Positions 48,802-61,490 of a stretch of DNA of 64,000 nt are shown here, in pieces; position 1 is the first letter of the stretch, and each line of letters opens with the position of its first letter. Both the position numbers and the translations under genes were made by a program. The notes below the pieces were generated by a model. It saw only the letters and a list, made by a program, of their open reading frames with translations, did not search any database and was not told the DNA's origin. The DNA lies in contig JACYXH010000359.1 of the NCBI GenBank assembly GCA_026745465.1, positions 1,038,501-1,102,500 on the forward strand. The letters run 5' to 3'. The DNA comes from Lota lota. Lineage: Eukaryota; Chordata; Actinopteri; Gadiformes; Lotidae.

Positions 48802-48910
48802 ACTTTCTGTCAATAAGTCTGTGAAGCGTTCATTCACTTTAAAACACTTTGAAAATTGTAACGCTTCGCATACATTGATTGAACGTTTTACAGATTTATT
48901 GACAGAAAGT
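48802..48910. repeat. Imperfect hairpin, ~30-bp arms
   Basis: ACTTTCTGTCAATAAGTCTG plus TGAAGCGTTC (48802-48831) pairs with the complement GAACGTTTTACAGATTTATTGACAGAAAGT region (48881-48910), with three mismatches. An inner GAAGCGTT/AACGCTTC pair offers an alternative fold. It may be a small MITE. Confidence 0.8.
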
Positions 48911-49293
48911 TGCGAAATTGTGAGACCAAAGGCATGCCGATGAAAGGAGGATGACCCTTGAAGTCCATAGAGTCCACCAATATTGGTGAGTTTATCGCCG
49001 TTAAATACATTCAGACTTATATTTGATCTTATATAGACTTTTATTTGTTATCATTCCATTGATAACTAATTTGGACCACTTTGACAACACATTACCAGTT
49101 AGATAAATTATTCTGCTACAAATAGGTCCATCGTTAGATAAATCGTTAGTCTCGACTCATTTAAGTACAATTGAAAGCCTATGGATAATAATTTTTATTT
49201 GAATGTCAGGCCTATTCATGGGACATTGAACATTTAATCATGTGGCAACCGATGAAGCCATTGAATAGCACTTGTGTATAGAGAAGTTGTGTA

Positions 49294-49296
<3 letters not shown>

Positions 49297-49329
<33 letters not shown>
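49297..49329. repeat. Poly(C), 33 nt
   Basis: Uninterrupted C run followed by ACACAC and A-rich sequence. Confidence 0.95.
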
Positions 49330-49682
49330 ACACACACACAAAAAAATAAAAAAAAATAAAAACTAAACTAAAAACACACACACACAAACACAGATCAGTT
49401 AGGGTAAGCTTAGGCCTTCGGCTTTGTCACTTAAATCAACAAAATAGAATGGTAGCCTCTAATGTATATCTCAACTCTATGACTCACGGCATATATCAGA
49501 ATAATTGGAATCATATAGCCTAGGCCTATTCATGCAGACATAGATGCAGGACACTGATGTAGGCCTAAACAATAAGAGGAGACCATCGAAGATAATCAAT
49601 GAAATTAGAGAAATCACATTCCTGTAAATAACTCTCTACATTTCCACCTTCCCTTTGAGTCTGCAAATATCTATATATATCC

Positions 49683-49823
49683 TCCTAGCTGAGTGTCGAG
49701 GTGTCCCTGAGCAAGACACCAAACCTTACATGGTTGACTCCGCCGTTGGTGTGTGAATGTGTTGTGTGATGGTTGTAAGTTGCTTTGGATAAAAGCGTCT
49801 GCTAAATGCCCGAAATGTAAATG

Positions 49824-49907
<84 letters not shown>
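49683..49907 (+). repeat. SINE 3' half with (AT)n tail
   Basis: CTGAGCAAGACACC...GTTGTAAGTTGCTTTGGATAAAAGCGTCTGCTAAATG is the classic fish SINE/L2-type tail. It is followed by AAATGTAAATG units and about 80 bp of pure AT. The tRNA-like head is absent. Confidence 0.75.
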
Positions 49908-49910
<3 letters not shown>

Positions 49911-51079
49911 AATTAATAAATAAACAAATGCATTACTATTTTAACTGGCTCATTATCAAATGGCAGGTTTAAGTTCACTTGAGGAAAAGAGTAGCACAAT
50001 TTTCAAGACTCTGTGACTGGTCAGTTGTTTGTTATTTCTGGATCTTGCTCAGTGCTTAGGCCTACATTGACTCCCCTACGCTATCAAAATAAATTACATT
50101 CGTCCCTGGCAACTGTTACTGTGTCCAACCTGCGAAAAATGTGTTTGATTTGTGTTTCAGTAATAGACATGTCTGTCAAAAAATAAGGGTCCCAAGACAC
50201 CTTTAATAAATTAAGAATGTTGATAGTGTGTCGCTTAAAGCATTAAAAAAGAGGGTTAGGCTTTAATGGAAAGAGGAAGACTACTATTCAAACATTTCAG
50301 TCAGGATAAACAGATTTTGTTCCACGGTTCCTGGACATGGAAATTAATTGAGTGTTTTATTTTTAGGTCCCCTTGGCCTATAGATGTAAGGTGCGGTTTG
50401 GAGGTATTTGCCTTCTCCTTCAGTGAGTCGAAATAATAATTTTATGCCAACTCCATTTTCCAAAGTAAATCTTGTCATACTTTTTTTATTCCACTGTATT
50501 AATTTGTTACATATCCTAAATCCTAAATGGAATTACTATAATCCTTTTTGCATGTAAGTTCAAATCTACCAAGAGTGAGGTAATGTTTTCGGAAAGCAGA
50601 ATGAGATCAACAAGTCTATGGATGACTCATGCTGTCAAAGTAAAAGCTGAGGTCTTGATGTTGAACAGGTACTTTTATTTTTATATAAGCATTATATAAA
50701 AAAAATTATAATCGCTTTTTTAGTCTTGTGAAAGTACAAAGTGGGCTATTTGTACTTGAGATTTGGTATAGTATATGAGCAGCCCTTTTTTCAACGATGT
50801 TCTGTGCGATGTGTACTTGATTCACGAGACTTTTTGGTTTAAAAACTAAAAAAATCAGTCTCTCTCTATCTGGGAGACTGATATACAGCTGCTGCCATTC
50901 AACAAACGTCCCTGCACCTCATATAAGCCATCTTCTCTTTCCCAGAAATCCGCCAAACACGGCAGCCATTTTGGTGGTCGAGGCGCCCTGGCACTCAAGA
51001 AGTTCCACCAAGGAGAAGACAGAGAGGACTTTCTCCCAGGCCAGACCTCCAACCGTCTCACTAGGGACTGCACTGGACC

Positions 51080-51102
51080 TCCCCCCCCCCCCCCCCCCCC
51101 CC
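51080..51102. repeat. Poly(C), ~23 nt
   Basis: C run in intergenic DNA; the surrounding proline-rich frames are artefacts. Confidence 0.92.
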
Positions 51103-52390
51103 ATCCTCGTCCTGAGTGTGGTTCACCCACCAAGGAGCCAAGGGATGTCCCCTTCTCTGTTGCAGCCAATGAATGGCCTGGATTTTTTTCGCAGGTGTGA
51201 GGTGAGGCGCCATTTCCATTCCAACTATGACACCCTTCTAAGAGTCCAGCATGACTGAGAGAGTGTCTGACTTACGGCTCCTGGAGCCCGCAAGGTTTGA
51301 AGAGGCCCCCCTAGTCTTCCTCGTGACGGGAGTGCACGCCTCTTTCCAAACAAAACCCCCAAAAGGTGTCAGACTGACAGTTTGAGTTTGATAGTTACAG
51401 ACAGTGGACAATCACCTCCCAATAATGAATACACACATCATGGTTGGAATTTCTCAACACATGTCAATCACAAGAACCGGGACAGTGTGTCATTGAGGTG
51501 TTACTGTACTCACACACACACATGCAGTTACACACACGCCGGCACACACACGCACACACACATGCAGTTACACACACGCCGGCACACACACGCACACAAA
51601 CACATACACCCAGATATGCACGCACACATACACGCACACACACATGCAAGCATGGACAAAACACAGACTGTCACACTTTGAACCTTTCATATAATGAGGC
51701 TGCTACAACAATCCAATGTCAATATTACAGACTCTACAAAGAATTTATACTGGACCTTTTTTATTTGCGGAGAACCTTCTCGCCCGAGCTTCTGGAAATA
51801 GAAACCAGAACAAGGGTTCTCTTTGTACTGCTTGACTCGCAACCAAATAATTATAATATTTGAACGTCAAATCCCTCCCTTGTCCTCCCAACAACTAACA
51901 TGTCTTACCACAACAATGACAAAGATGACAAACAACGAATATACCACAGATGACAGCATAAATCCACAGGACAGGCCCAAACCATGTTGCTCAACTGTAT
52001 TATATTGCTGTGTTTTAAATACTCAAATTTCCAATGCAGTGAGTCATCTGCTCTGAGTAAACTTTACTATCCACATAGCCTTTAAGAGCCCGTGTCAGTA
52101 AGGGCTGTTCTTTTATTGTTACATTTTTATGTTCCCTGAACAATCCCTAGTAAAAAAGTGTTAAAATGTCTTATTTTCCTTTGCCTTCGGTTTTCCCCTT
52201 TTTACCCCTTTACTAGAAAAGTAAAACCCCAAACAAAAAGTGAATTAGCCGGGTGTGACTGTGATGGCCACTGTAGTCAATCAGTTGCAACATGAGATCC
52301 TATTTATTTTCTCTATTTCTGTCGGTGAGTGGATGTTTCATGTTTCATGTGCGGCCTGCAGGGTGGGGGTCGGAGGGTGAGGGGTAGAGG

Positions 52391-52410
52391 GTGGGGGGGG
52401 GGGGGGGGGG
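52391..52410. repeat. Poly(G), ~20 nt
   Basis: G run, followed about 100 bp on by a CT-rich stretch. Confidence 0.9.
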
Positions 52411-53926
52411 CACCCGGACAACCCCTCGCTTGCCCACGAGCCCCAATCCCCAGCGGAACGGAGCCTTCCCTTCCTCTCCGCTGATTACAGACTGCAGACT
52501 ACAGAGAGCCGTTGCTCTCTTTCTTTTGCTCGCTTTCTTTCTCTGTCTCTTTCTCTCCCTCTCCCTCGCCATCCGTTTTTTCAGTTAATGCTATTCAAAA
52601 ACATACTTCTCAGGCACTATGTATGGAAAGAATGTACATTTCTCTGTATTTAAAAAGACGAGGGGAAGAGGAGGAGGGAGGGGAAGGAGAGAGGAAACGT
52701 TGGCAATTTGGAAAGATTCCATCCCAGTGTCAGCTCTCCCCCTCCTCCCTTCTATTCAATCATTCACATTTCTCCTTTTTGCCCTCCCCCCTCTTTCTCG
52801 CTCCCGTATCTGTCGGTCTCCCCATCCTGTTTCGCATTCAGCAATGTGTTTCTCTTTGTCTCCACCAAATCCTCTTAGACTCAATTCGCTTAGTGGGCAT
52901 TTTTATACTGTGCCAACACCAACTTGAAACAACTTCACGCCACCCCCCCCCTCCCTTTGCTCCCCTTCTCTTACAGCGATACATGTTGATCCAGGTTGAT
53001 GGAAAAATTTAATCTTTAGCATAACTGGAAGGGCAATAATACAACAGGCATTTACATTCCTTTCAGAATGACACTCATAAATACAGTTGGAGAGGAGGGG
53101 GAAAAAACTATTTTTGGAAGAATAATTTGCTGTTCCCTTGGTATAGATTTTTTTAACATAAATTATAAAATGTCTGTAGCGTATACAGTTATTAAGGCCA
53201 ATGCCAGTGAAGGAGGACACCATACATCAGGTTACTGTTTTACTCTGTTCTAGTGACTACTATTGAACAGAAACCATATATGAACAACTCATTAAGTGAT
53301 TTGTGTACTCTTTACGCATATAGTTTGGCCATATATATTAGTCAGTGGTGATTTATATAGAATCTTATAACTCTAAAAAAAAACATAATTATTTGAACCG
53401 TATAACCTGAATTTTGACTGCATCTGGAGTCGATTGTGAATGCATGTGTGAATGCATTCTTGGCCATTGGCATTCAGTCCTCCCTTGGATGTCAATTGAT
53501 TAAATGCAAATCCTCTGCCTGCAGAGGTGAGAGCCTTTAAACACTGCTGTCTCTGCCAGGCAGATACACAGAATTCATGAGGTTTCAATAAACGCTTGGC
53601 ACTGATCTTGTCATCTCTTCCTTTGTAGCAATGTACTACAACAAGCTATGTACATATTCATATGTGAGTCCACATGGAAGAGAAATCTAGAGGAAATCGA
53701 GAAGAAATCTCAAATTCTTCAAATCCCTTCTGAGGTCGATATAGTTTTCTCTCCGTGAAGTGTAGCTGGGGAAACCTTCACAGAAGTAAAGAGCAGGCTT
53801 CTCTTTCGAACGATTCTACAGAACATTTATACTGACAACAAATACACTCTATAATTTATGTCTTAGGTGCTACAGCTTGCCCCCTTGCTTCCTCTGCACC
53901 AGAAGCGACAACACAAGCCCTTCAGT

Positions 53927-55363
53927 TTAGTCTATGGGCCGGATCATGATGCGGACTGCCTTCATGGAGTAGAAACCGCCACCGTACTCGGCCCAGAAGA
54001 TCCCGTCCTGGTACTTGCTGCGATAGACACCGCCGGTGTACCATACGCCGTTCAGGTTGGCCTGGCCACAGCTGTTGTACCACCAGCCTCCCTTCTGGAA
54101 GTGGGCACAGTTACCTGCCAGAAGAGACCAGGAACAAGGCAACGGTGAAATCCTGGAAAAACTATTGAGTTGCTGCTTTAATCCCTAAAGCCACTTCACC
54201 AGCCTGACCCCATGTACACTGATGGGTCAGAGGCAGTTTTGATGTTTACGTTGACCTTTCAACGTAGGCTTCTTACCTGCCTTAAATTCAATATGACAAT
54301 ATGGGAATACTAGGTGGAATATGACAAATTATTTGTTTAGTTTTACATCATAACACAAATGCAAGGTTCCTTATCTTTTATGTTTGTAACATTACTTTAT
54401 TTTGTAGCTTCAACTCCCTGTCTCTTGCTTTACGAGACCAGATGTCCACAACCACTGCGTTCACCCCCATCCCTTCCTCCTACCAGCGTAGCCGTCCTTG
54501 TCATGGTCCAGCGTGGTGAACTGCTTGCCGTTGTGGCTGCTGAGCGAGTCCCCGGCGTTTCCTTGGTAGGTGCCCAGCCGCAGTCGGTACCCCTCTGTCT
54601 CGGGCTCCAGGTGGAAGCTGCTGTACTGGGCATACACCTTCTTGCCCATCCAGTCCTCCAGCTCCACCAGGAGCTTGTAGTCTCCCTGCCGACCCAGCTT
54701 GTAGATTCCCTCCAACCCCAGCCAGTACTCACCGTCGATGTTACCAAATCCACTCTGCAAAATGGAGGGAAGATTACAGGAGCATCAGAGGATGATTACA
54801 GAAAATAAGGTTCCTGTGGTGGTCTTTGGTTCTTTGTGAAGAGTAAAGGGGGTGGGGGGTGGGGGGGGGGGGCCCAAATTGTTTAGGTGGACATGAAACA
54901 AAACTCTGGGAAGTGTATCAGATGGATAACGTTCGGATGACGTTCCCGAGAAACCAATTGCAAAGTACATTATTTTAAATGGAGACACATGGGACGCCAT
55001 GGCATGTAAAGGCTGCTTTCCTCTTCCTTTTTTTCTCAAAGGACAGACTGGAGAAACTAAAGTATTCAGGGGAAAAATAAGAAAAGCCCTGCATCAATCC
55101 AGAAAATCATTGTGCGATGGGTTCCTCTTTCAAACTGGCCCAGCAAACTATCCCTCTGGATCAGGGCTACCAGTGATATGCTAGCAGCCTGTTGAATAAT
55201 CACCAGTATTATGCATCTGGACGCATGCCTCCAACACACTTCACCAGGCAGAGCCAGGCTGTGGTAGGCTGATGTGGATTAACTGCTAGAGGCCCCCTGA
55301 GAATGATGAATGATGTGGGCTTTTCTGATGGTCGGTTTGGGTGGTTGGGTTGGTTGGGTTGGT

Positions 55364-55398
<35 letters not shown>

Positions 55399-56110
55399 GT
55401 CACATGAACATGGTGACTGTGTGCGGTGGGCGGGGGTGGGGGGGTGGAAGCGGCAGGGCAAATTAATGTTGAAGAGAGTCATTTAGCTCCCATTTCGGGT
55501 GTTTAATAAGCACACCGAATAGAACACTGCACCATTCAGTCTGCCAACACTTACACAATCCACTGCGGACAGAGAGAGTGACTGAGAGAGAAAGAAGGAG
55601 ATAGAGAGAGGGGGGAGAGAGAAGGAGAATGGGAGAGAGTATGAGAGAGGCAGAATTTGAGAGGGATAGAGAGAGGTACAGAGAGAAGGGGAAAGAGGGC
55701 GAGAGAAAGTGAAAGACGGACAAAGAGTGAAAGAGGGAGAGAGACAAAAAGAGATGGTCAGTATGGCTGTGCTGTAGTAAGCTAACCAGAGACTCAACCC
55801 GCCCAGCATAGAGGACGGCAGCAGGCAGCAGCTGCGTAGTAGTGGTTTGGGTGGTGAGTGGTGGGGGTCGAGTTGAGATTGAGCTGTGGAACATACTTTC
55901 CTATGAGGCCTATATACGAAAGGCCGTCTAACGTTTCATGATGGGATTCCCAAAAAACCAAGCCCCGGCGTTGGACCTCTCTCTCTCTCTCTCTCTCATT
56001 CTCCGGGCTGCTGACTCAGGCGGTATGCTTTGCCGCCGAGTCAGGACCACTTTAGTCTGGACCCGGGAGGGGGATAAAGTCCTCCAAAACGTTCTGCACC
56101 AGATGGCTCA

Positions 56111-56180
<70 letters not shown>

Positions 56181-57036
56181 TTCACACACACTTCTGAATT
56201 ACCAGGTCCATGTAACAACAACACCCCTGCTGTTTGGACATGAATGTGTAACATTGGAAGTGAGGATGAAAAGGGAAGGAGAGAGGGAGACAGAGGGAAC
56301 AGGGTGGGGGAGGGAGAAGAGGGAGAGAAGGAGAGAAGGAGCAGGAGATAGGCGGATGAGGAGGGGGAGGGAGAGAGGGAAGAGACGGGGAGACGAGAAG
56401 CAAGTGAGAAAGTCCCCCAGTGGAACCCTGTCTGTCCTCACCTTGTAGCTGTCCCAGTTCCTGAAGAAGTTGACCGATCCGTCTCTCCGGCTCTGGATGA
56501 CGGTCCAGCCCCCATTATCCATGCCCTGCTCACACCACACCTGCATGGGCCTCGCCGCCTCGTCGGGCTTGATCAGGTACATCCCACTGCTGGTGTGGCC
56601 CGCCTCCTGGGCATGGAGACAGTCCCTGTATGGACCTGGAGGCCAGGCAGGATAGAGTGGGAGACATGTATCACATGACTTCACATGGGCTAGTGTAGTG
56701 GTTAGGGTGTTCTACTCCCAGCTGCAAGGCTGTAGCCGACCTCAGCCGCTTTGGATTCAGAGAGGAACGCAGATATCACCTTTAAGAATGACAAGATTTC
56801 ATGAATGATAAATAGGAAAGCATGCAGTACATAACTTAACCCATTCGAACATTTGGAACATGCTGAAGAGATAAACATTTTAATATAGGGCTACACAATA
56901 CTATCTTTGTTGCTTAGCTATGATGAAATTGTGTAATTCCATCTGTCCGAAAATCTATTTATTTATTCACAATGTACTTTGTTATTTAAACGTTGCAGAA
57001 AATGCTTTCCCTTTATACAACAATGCCCTACCGTAG

Positions 57037-57086
<50 letters not shown>

Positions 57087-58811
57087 GGTATACTACCACT
57101 CCTAATTAAAACAAAAATGAAATCACAAGCAGATGTGTCTAAACAGCCAGTTGATGTTGTGGAATATTAACAGCCTGCCCATCTCATGGTGTACTATAGA
57201 GACCCAGTCCTCCCGCCAGAGGAAGAACTGGCTCTACTCTGTGGCTTTGGGATGGAACGTACCATTCCAGCCTGGGTTGTGTCTTTGTGTCTCTCGCAGT
57301 GTACGTCCTGGAGAGTGCAGTCACTCTGCATTGAAATCCTACACACACGTTTTCTATTATTGTTGGGTCTGAATAATCTAACATGTCAAGAATCCCGGGC
57401 TGATGAGGAAAATGGCAGCACCAATTTTACGGTTGGTGAGGTGTATTTCTGGTCAGCCATATCCCCCTGTCATCCCTTCCCTTTGAGTCTGTTTCTCACC
57501 CTCCCCCTCCACCGGAATTCAGACATTACTACATTTTTATTTCCATCACAGTCTGTGTTTGCTTTTGGTTTGAAGAGAGGATGGAGTTATAGCTGAATAT
57601 GCAGATCTTTGAGCTTTTGGGAAACAGGAGGCCTGGTTCACCTGTGGCCCAGTGAATCTGAGAAATAAACTTTTTTTATATTTTGGTTTATCAGTTTGAC
57701 AATTGCAGTCCCGTAGACAATAACTAATTGATTCACATATAATCAACTGACAGCCACTCTCTCTCTATTTTCACTCTCTTTTTTTCTCTCTCACTTTCTC
57801 TCTCTCTCCTCCTCTCTCACTCTCCATCTCTTTCTCTTCCTGTCTCTCTCCGAGTCGCTCTCTTTTTCCTTCTATGTAACATTAATCTGCTCACTCGGGT
57901 GCAACTCGTTGTTCTGATGTTCTGGCCCCCATAATGCATTGCCCCCATAGTCTTACTATTTTCACCTAAACACCTGACCTGAACTGACCATTTCAGACAT
58001 ACTCACCTTCCACACTGAAATTGCCTGCCGGTGGCTTTTGGACTTCCATGGTGCTGCCTGTCGGCGATGGCCCAGAACGGGAGCCTCTCTCCCGGGGTGT
58101 CTCCCGGCCATTGTCCCTCTGGATCTCGTTGTTGAAGCGTGGCACATTGACAGGAAGGTTCTCGGGGACCACCTGCACCAGCGGCGGCCCCTCGGGCAGG
58201 TGGTCCCGCCGGTGTCCGTACACCTGCATACACCGCTCCTCCAGCGCACCGATCAGCACCGACTGGTTGTTCACCACGGCCGACAGCGCAGAGAAGCGTG
58301 TCTCCAGCTCGCGGTAGCGCGAGGCCAGCCGAAGCGACTCGGCGGTGGCGTTGAGCACGCGCGTCTCCAGCTGTGCCAGCTCCAGGGAGTTGTCCCTCTT
58401 GCGGATGATCTCGTGCAGCAGCTGCATGTACAGCTGCGTCACTCGGGAGTTCATGTTGCGGCTCTCCTTGCGCAGCAGCTTCATCTCATTCACCAGGTTG
58501 CCGTCCACGTCCACCACCAGCTTCAGCGTCTCCATCTCCCGCCGCTGCTTGGACAGAAGGTCACGCACCGACGCCACGTCCAGACGGGTCACACGGTCCT
58601 TGTCGGTGGCGTAGCCGCGGGCTGCGCAGATGGGGCCCGTGATCTTCTGCTCGGGGACCAGGAAAGTGTAGGAGCACTTCTTGGGATCCCCATTGCCGTC
58701 GTCTGGGGCCCTTCGTATCCGTGAGAGGAGGGGGTTCTTTGTGAGGCCTTTGGTGCTGGTCCACAGGGACAGTCCAAATAGCATTAGCAGGCCCCATGCT
58801 CCAGGACCCAT
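53927..58811 (-). CDS. angptl1: Angiopoietin-like 1, complete coding region
   Basis: Four coding exons with matching phases: 58007-58811, 56442-56635, 54484-54754 and 53927-54114; 1458 nt, 485 aa (human ANGPTL1 491). It is a secreted angiopoietin-like glycoprotein (angioarrestin). Layout: signal peptide about 1-22 (MGPGAWGLLMLFGLSLW); dibasic RIRRAP; N-terminal domain with KCSYTFLVPEQKITGPIC; coiled coil about 75-215 (KLVVDVDGNLVNEMKLLRKE, LYMQLLHEIIRKRDNSLELA); linker; fibrinogen-like domain about 270-485 with DGSVNFFRNWDSYK, FGNIDGEYWLGLEGIYKL, RLRLGTYQGNAGDS, NCAHFQKGGWWYNSC and IFWAEYGGGFYSMKAV. LVVDVDGN and ITGPIC favour ANGPTL1 over ANGPTL2. The acceptor at 58844 shows that a 5'UTR exon lies further upstream. 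Long CA, G and C tracts fill the introns. Confidence 0.96.
55364..55397. repeat. Poly(G), 34 nt
   Basis: Uninterrupted G run in an angptl1 intron (poly(C) in the transcript), preceded by GGTTGGGT units. Confidence 0.95.
55565..55755. repeat. GA-rich low-complexity tract
   Basis: GAGAGA/GGGAGA-rich plus strand in an angptl1 intron. It opens CT-coded frames on the minus strand that are not genes. Confidence 0.85.
56113..56178. repeat. (CA)n microsatellite
   Basis: Pure CA tract in an angptl1 intron, about 260 bp beyond the exon that ends at 56442. Confidence 0.97.
56686..56732 (+). repeat. SINE head fragment
   Basis: GTGTAGTGGTTAGGGTGTTCTACTCCCAGCTGCAAGG-type tRNA-like head, related to the SINE at 29346 but cut off before the B box. 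It lies about 50 bp upstream of an angptl1 exon. Confidence 0.5.
57037..57084. repeat. Poly(C), 48 nt
   Basis: The longest homopolymer in the window, an uninterrupted C run in an angptl1 intron (poly(G) in the transcript). Confidence 0.95.
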
Positions 58812-59337
58812 ACTTATCCTCTTTGATTGATTTCGTTTTGCTTCTGAAGAAACAAACCTGAAGATTAAGATTACAGACAGGCAAGAGGGGGTCAGAATTA
58901 CTTACTTGGATAGACAGACAGACAGACAGACATACATCCAATTATCTGTCAGTGATAATTAACTTAGGAATTATGTGTATTAATTCATGTTATTAATTGA
59001 AAAAATGTCACTGGTTTCCCACCTTTTACTGAACCCCTATCCAACAGAATTGATTTCCCACCATAACCTATTCTGATCCTGTTTAGCCTCTGGGATATAA
59101 TTGAAAACCAGAGAATGTCAGAGAACACATACAGCCTCCACATGTCGTACTTGCAGACCTATATCCTGTGTAGATTAGAGCAAGAACCATCCTGCTGGTT
59201 TGACCACTCCCATCTACTGCTCGGACACTTCATAACCTACTTTGTGTTCACACGTTTTGCACTAAACCACATCAGTTGTCTGGACGGATGAATGGGCCAG
59301 CTATTCAAGCCAGCTGTGGACAAACCATTCCACAAAC

Positions 59338-59340
59338 ACA

Positions 59341-59392
<52 letters not shown>
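59338..59392. repeat. (CA)n microsatellite
   Basis: CA tract with minor interruptions at its end. Confidence 0.95.
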
Positions 59393-59393
<1 letters not shown>

Positions 59394-59689
59394 ATACCAT
59401 CCTTGTGTCAAACCGAGGTCGCTTCTTGTTTGTTTATTCTAGCTTTGTTGACTTCAGTTTTGGTGTGAAGATGTAGAATTTGCTGAAACTCATCATGAAG
59501 AAATTTCTTGGATAACAGCTGTTTATTCATGTGTGAAGAAAAACCTGATATCTATTTGGCCAGAGGACCAGGCCAGCACATCTAGGCTATTACGCAATGC
59601 TGATCTCAGAACAATTTGTGGGCTTCAAGAAAGCATTAGATGCTTTGGAAGTCTATTTACCCTGATGATTATATGGTGAACCCTGGAAG

Positions 59690-59960
59690 CTAGAGATGGT
59701 TCAGCATAGAGTTAGCATGCATTATCATAAAGTTAACATCTTAGAGGCTAGAAGCCATATATGTAGTGTTCACAAAGAGGTATCATCCATAAGGCTAGAT
59801 ATTGATTAGCATAGCGTTAGCATCTCGGAGGCTCAATATGTATTAGCAGAGATCTTGCATTTCAGGGACTAGAAATTTATTAGTGTAGAGTTAGCAATTT
59901 GAAGGCTAGAGAGGCAGTGGCATAGAGTTTAGCCTCCTGACCTACCGGCTAGAGATGTAT
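59690..59960. repeat. Degenerate minisatellite, ~35-50 bp units
   Basis: At least six variable units of the form GGCTAGAnAT...TTAGCATAGAGTTAGCAT...GA. The words GGCTAGA and AGAGTTAGCA recur throughout. Unit length varies, so it is old. Confidence 0.65.
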
Positions 59961-60129
59961 TCTGCTCTACAAAGGCAAACAGCGGTATCTGCTAGAACAG
60001 TGGCTTTAAAGGTTTTTTTCAATCAGCCAATTGGGTTGTAAGTAGATCAGTGGAAATACCATTAATAAACAATGATTCAGTGAGGAATTTGATCCCTAAA
60101 TAGAAATCCCAATACGTTTGACCTATGAC

Positions 60130-61490
60130 CCAAAGAATCCAAAATGACCCATATGAATGAGGTTCTTTCAAATAAAAGAAATTGAGTGACCCAGGGATGA
60201 AAGGTATTCTTCTTTGGGACATATTAGGACAACATGTTTTTGTGGGGCACAACAGAAGTCTATGTTCGCTTTGCTTCCGCTGAAAGAAATCCATTCCAAC
60301 GGTTTGTTTTATAAATACATTTTGTTTAACAAGATAATCATGACACATTAATACCGCTGTTAGAAGGATGTTCTTTCAAGAAAAACTTAGATTTTCGAGT
60401 GACCCAGGGATGACATTTATTCTTCTTCTTTGGGACGGACTAGGACGACGTGGTTTTATGGTGCGGAAGTTTATGTTCGCTTTGCTTCTGCCGAAAAATC
60501 CATTGGAAAGGTTCATTTTATAAATACATTTGATTTAACAGGAAAACCAGAAAAATGAATACCACTTTACCGTTTTTTTTGTTTTAATGCATCAATAAAG
60601 TAAAAAGAAGATGAAAAAGATTTTTAAAAGGCTACTAAAATGATCAACTTCAGGGTTGTAGACCTACAGAAGGTGATGCAAACACGCCATTCATGGGGGA
60701 ACAGAATGACTTGGGAGTATGATAGAGACGTCTGGTCTCTTTTATATGAATCAGGGCATTTATGTTTACTGAAATAGTAGATTATATACTATACATCCAG
60801 CCCTCCAGGAAGTTATGTAATAAGTAGGTGAACAGAGGTGAGTAGGGGTCAAGGACACTTGGGAGTCAGCAAGTGACCTGGAGTCTCAAAAAGCCTTAGA
60901 TAATGCTCCATCTCGTGACCTCTCACCCCACGGCCCACTTCTGAGATTTCTGCCAAAGTTCTTCACAGACCCTCACCCCACCGATCCAACTAGCATATCT
61001 GAAAGTCAGACCTTTATCTTGTATAAAAAAGTTATGGAAATTATTCTATACACTCATTTTTTTTTTTTAAAGAACATCATCAGTTACATAAAATAGCACC
61101 GAACACAACAGCTCAGATGACTACACAACGCAAAGACATTGATTGAATCAACGTGCAGGCTGAGTGGTTTCAGGGATGGCAGCGTCCATATGAATCACCA
61201 TAGCAACGATAGAAAACGTTGCATTAACCAACATACGATTACGAAAATAAAATTCACATTTATCACTAGAAATGTTATCAAAAGGCATTTTAATTCTGAA
61301 ACGATCTTAAAATGTTGCATTTTCTACTGAGAATAAAACAATATCATCCATTTTCTTTTGGCAAGACAGAACCTTGACATATATGACGTATTTCTGTTTC
61401 TTCGAACAGTCGACAGGGGGCAAAAATGTTTATATGGGTCGTTTTGGACGACATATACAAACTACAGATTCTGTCGTGTAGGTTGGAGGA
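60130..61490. mobile_element. Second copy of the prdx6-intron inverted-repeat element
   Basis: The right arm (about 61,060-61,490) ends TGTCGTGTAGGTTGGAGG and matches 4790-5225. The left arm (about 60,170-60,840) matches the inner part of the other arm, lacks the outermost segment, and has its GTGACCCAGGGATGA...TTTGTGGGGCAC block duplicated in tandem (about 60,188 and 60,400). The segment at 60,905-61,040 (CCTCACCCCACCGATCCAAC) is the complement of 3050-3170 in the first copy, so this copy is in the opposite orientation and has lost the part between. No coding sequence. Confidence 0.7.

Larger units (their letters stand above)
48483..53926. other. tada1-angptl1 intergenic region
   Basis: Upstream of tada1, then repeats, then the probable angptl1 3'UTR at the right end. 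Contents seen: a hairpin near 48802-48910, poly(C) at 49297, a SINE tail followed by (AT)n at 49683-49907, poly(C) at 51080, CA-rich sequence at 51510-51650, poly(G) at 52391 and CT-rich sequence near 52510. No exon of a further gene was recognised on either strand. Confidence 0.5.
58844..60120. other. angptl1 upstream region
   Basis: Intron or promoter-side sequence of angptl1. It holds GACA units near 58914, a CA microsatellite at 59338 and a degenerate minisatellite at 59690-59960. No coding exon recognised. Confidence 0.5.

Noticed and set aside
50855-51258. Frames around poly(C) near 51.1 kb as a possible gene exon
   Set aside because: They depend on the C run for their Gly/Pro content and show no homology to a known protein.
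55463-55894. Ser/Leu-rich 143-codon minus-strand frame in angptl1
   Set aside because: Translation of a GA/CT low-complexity intron tract.
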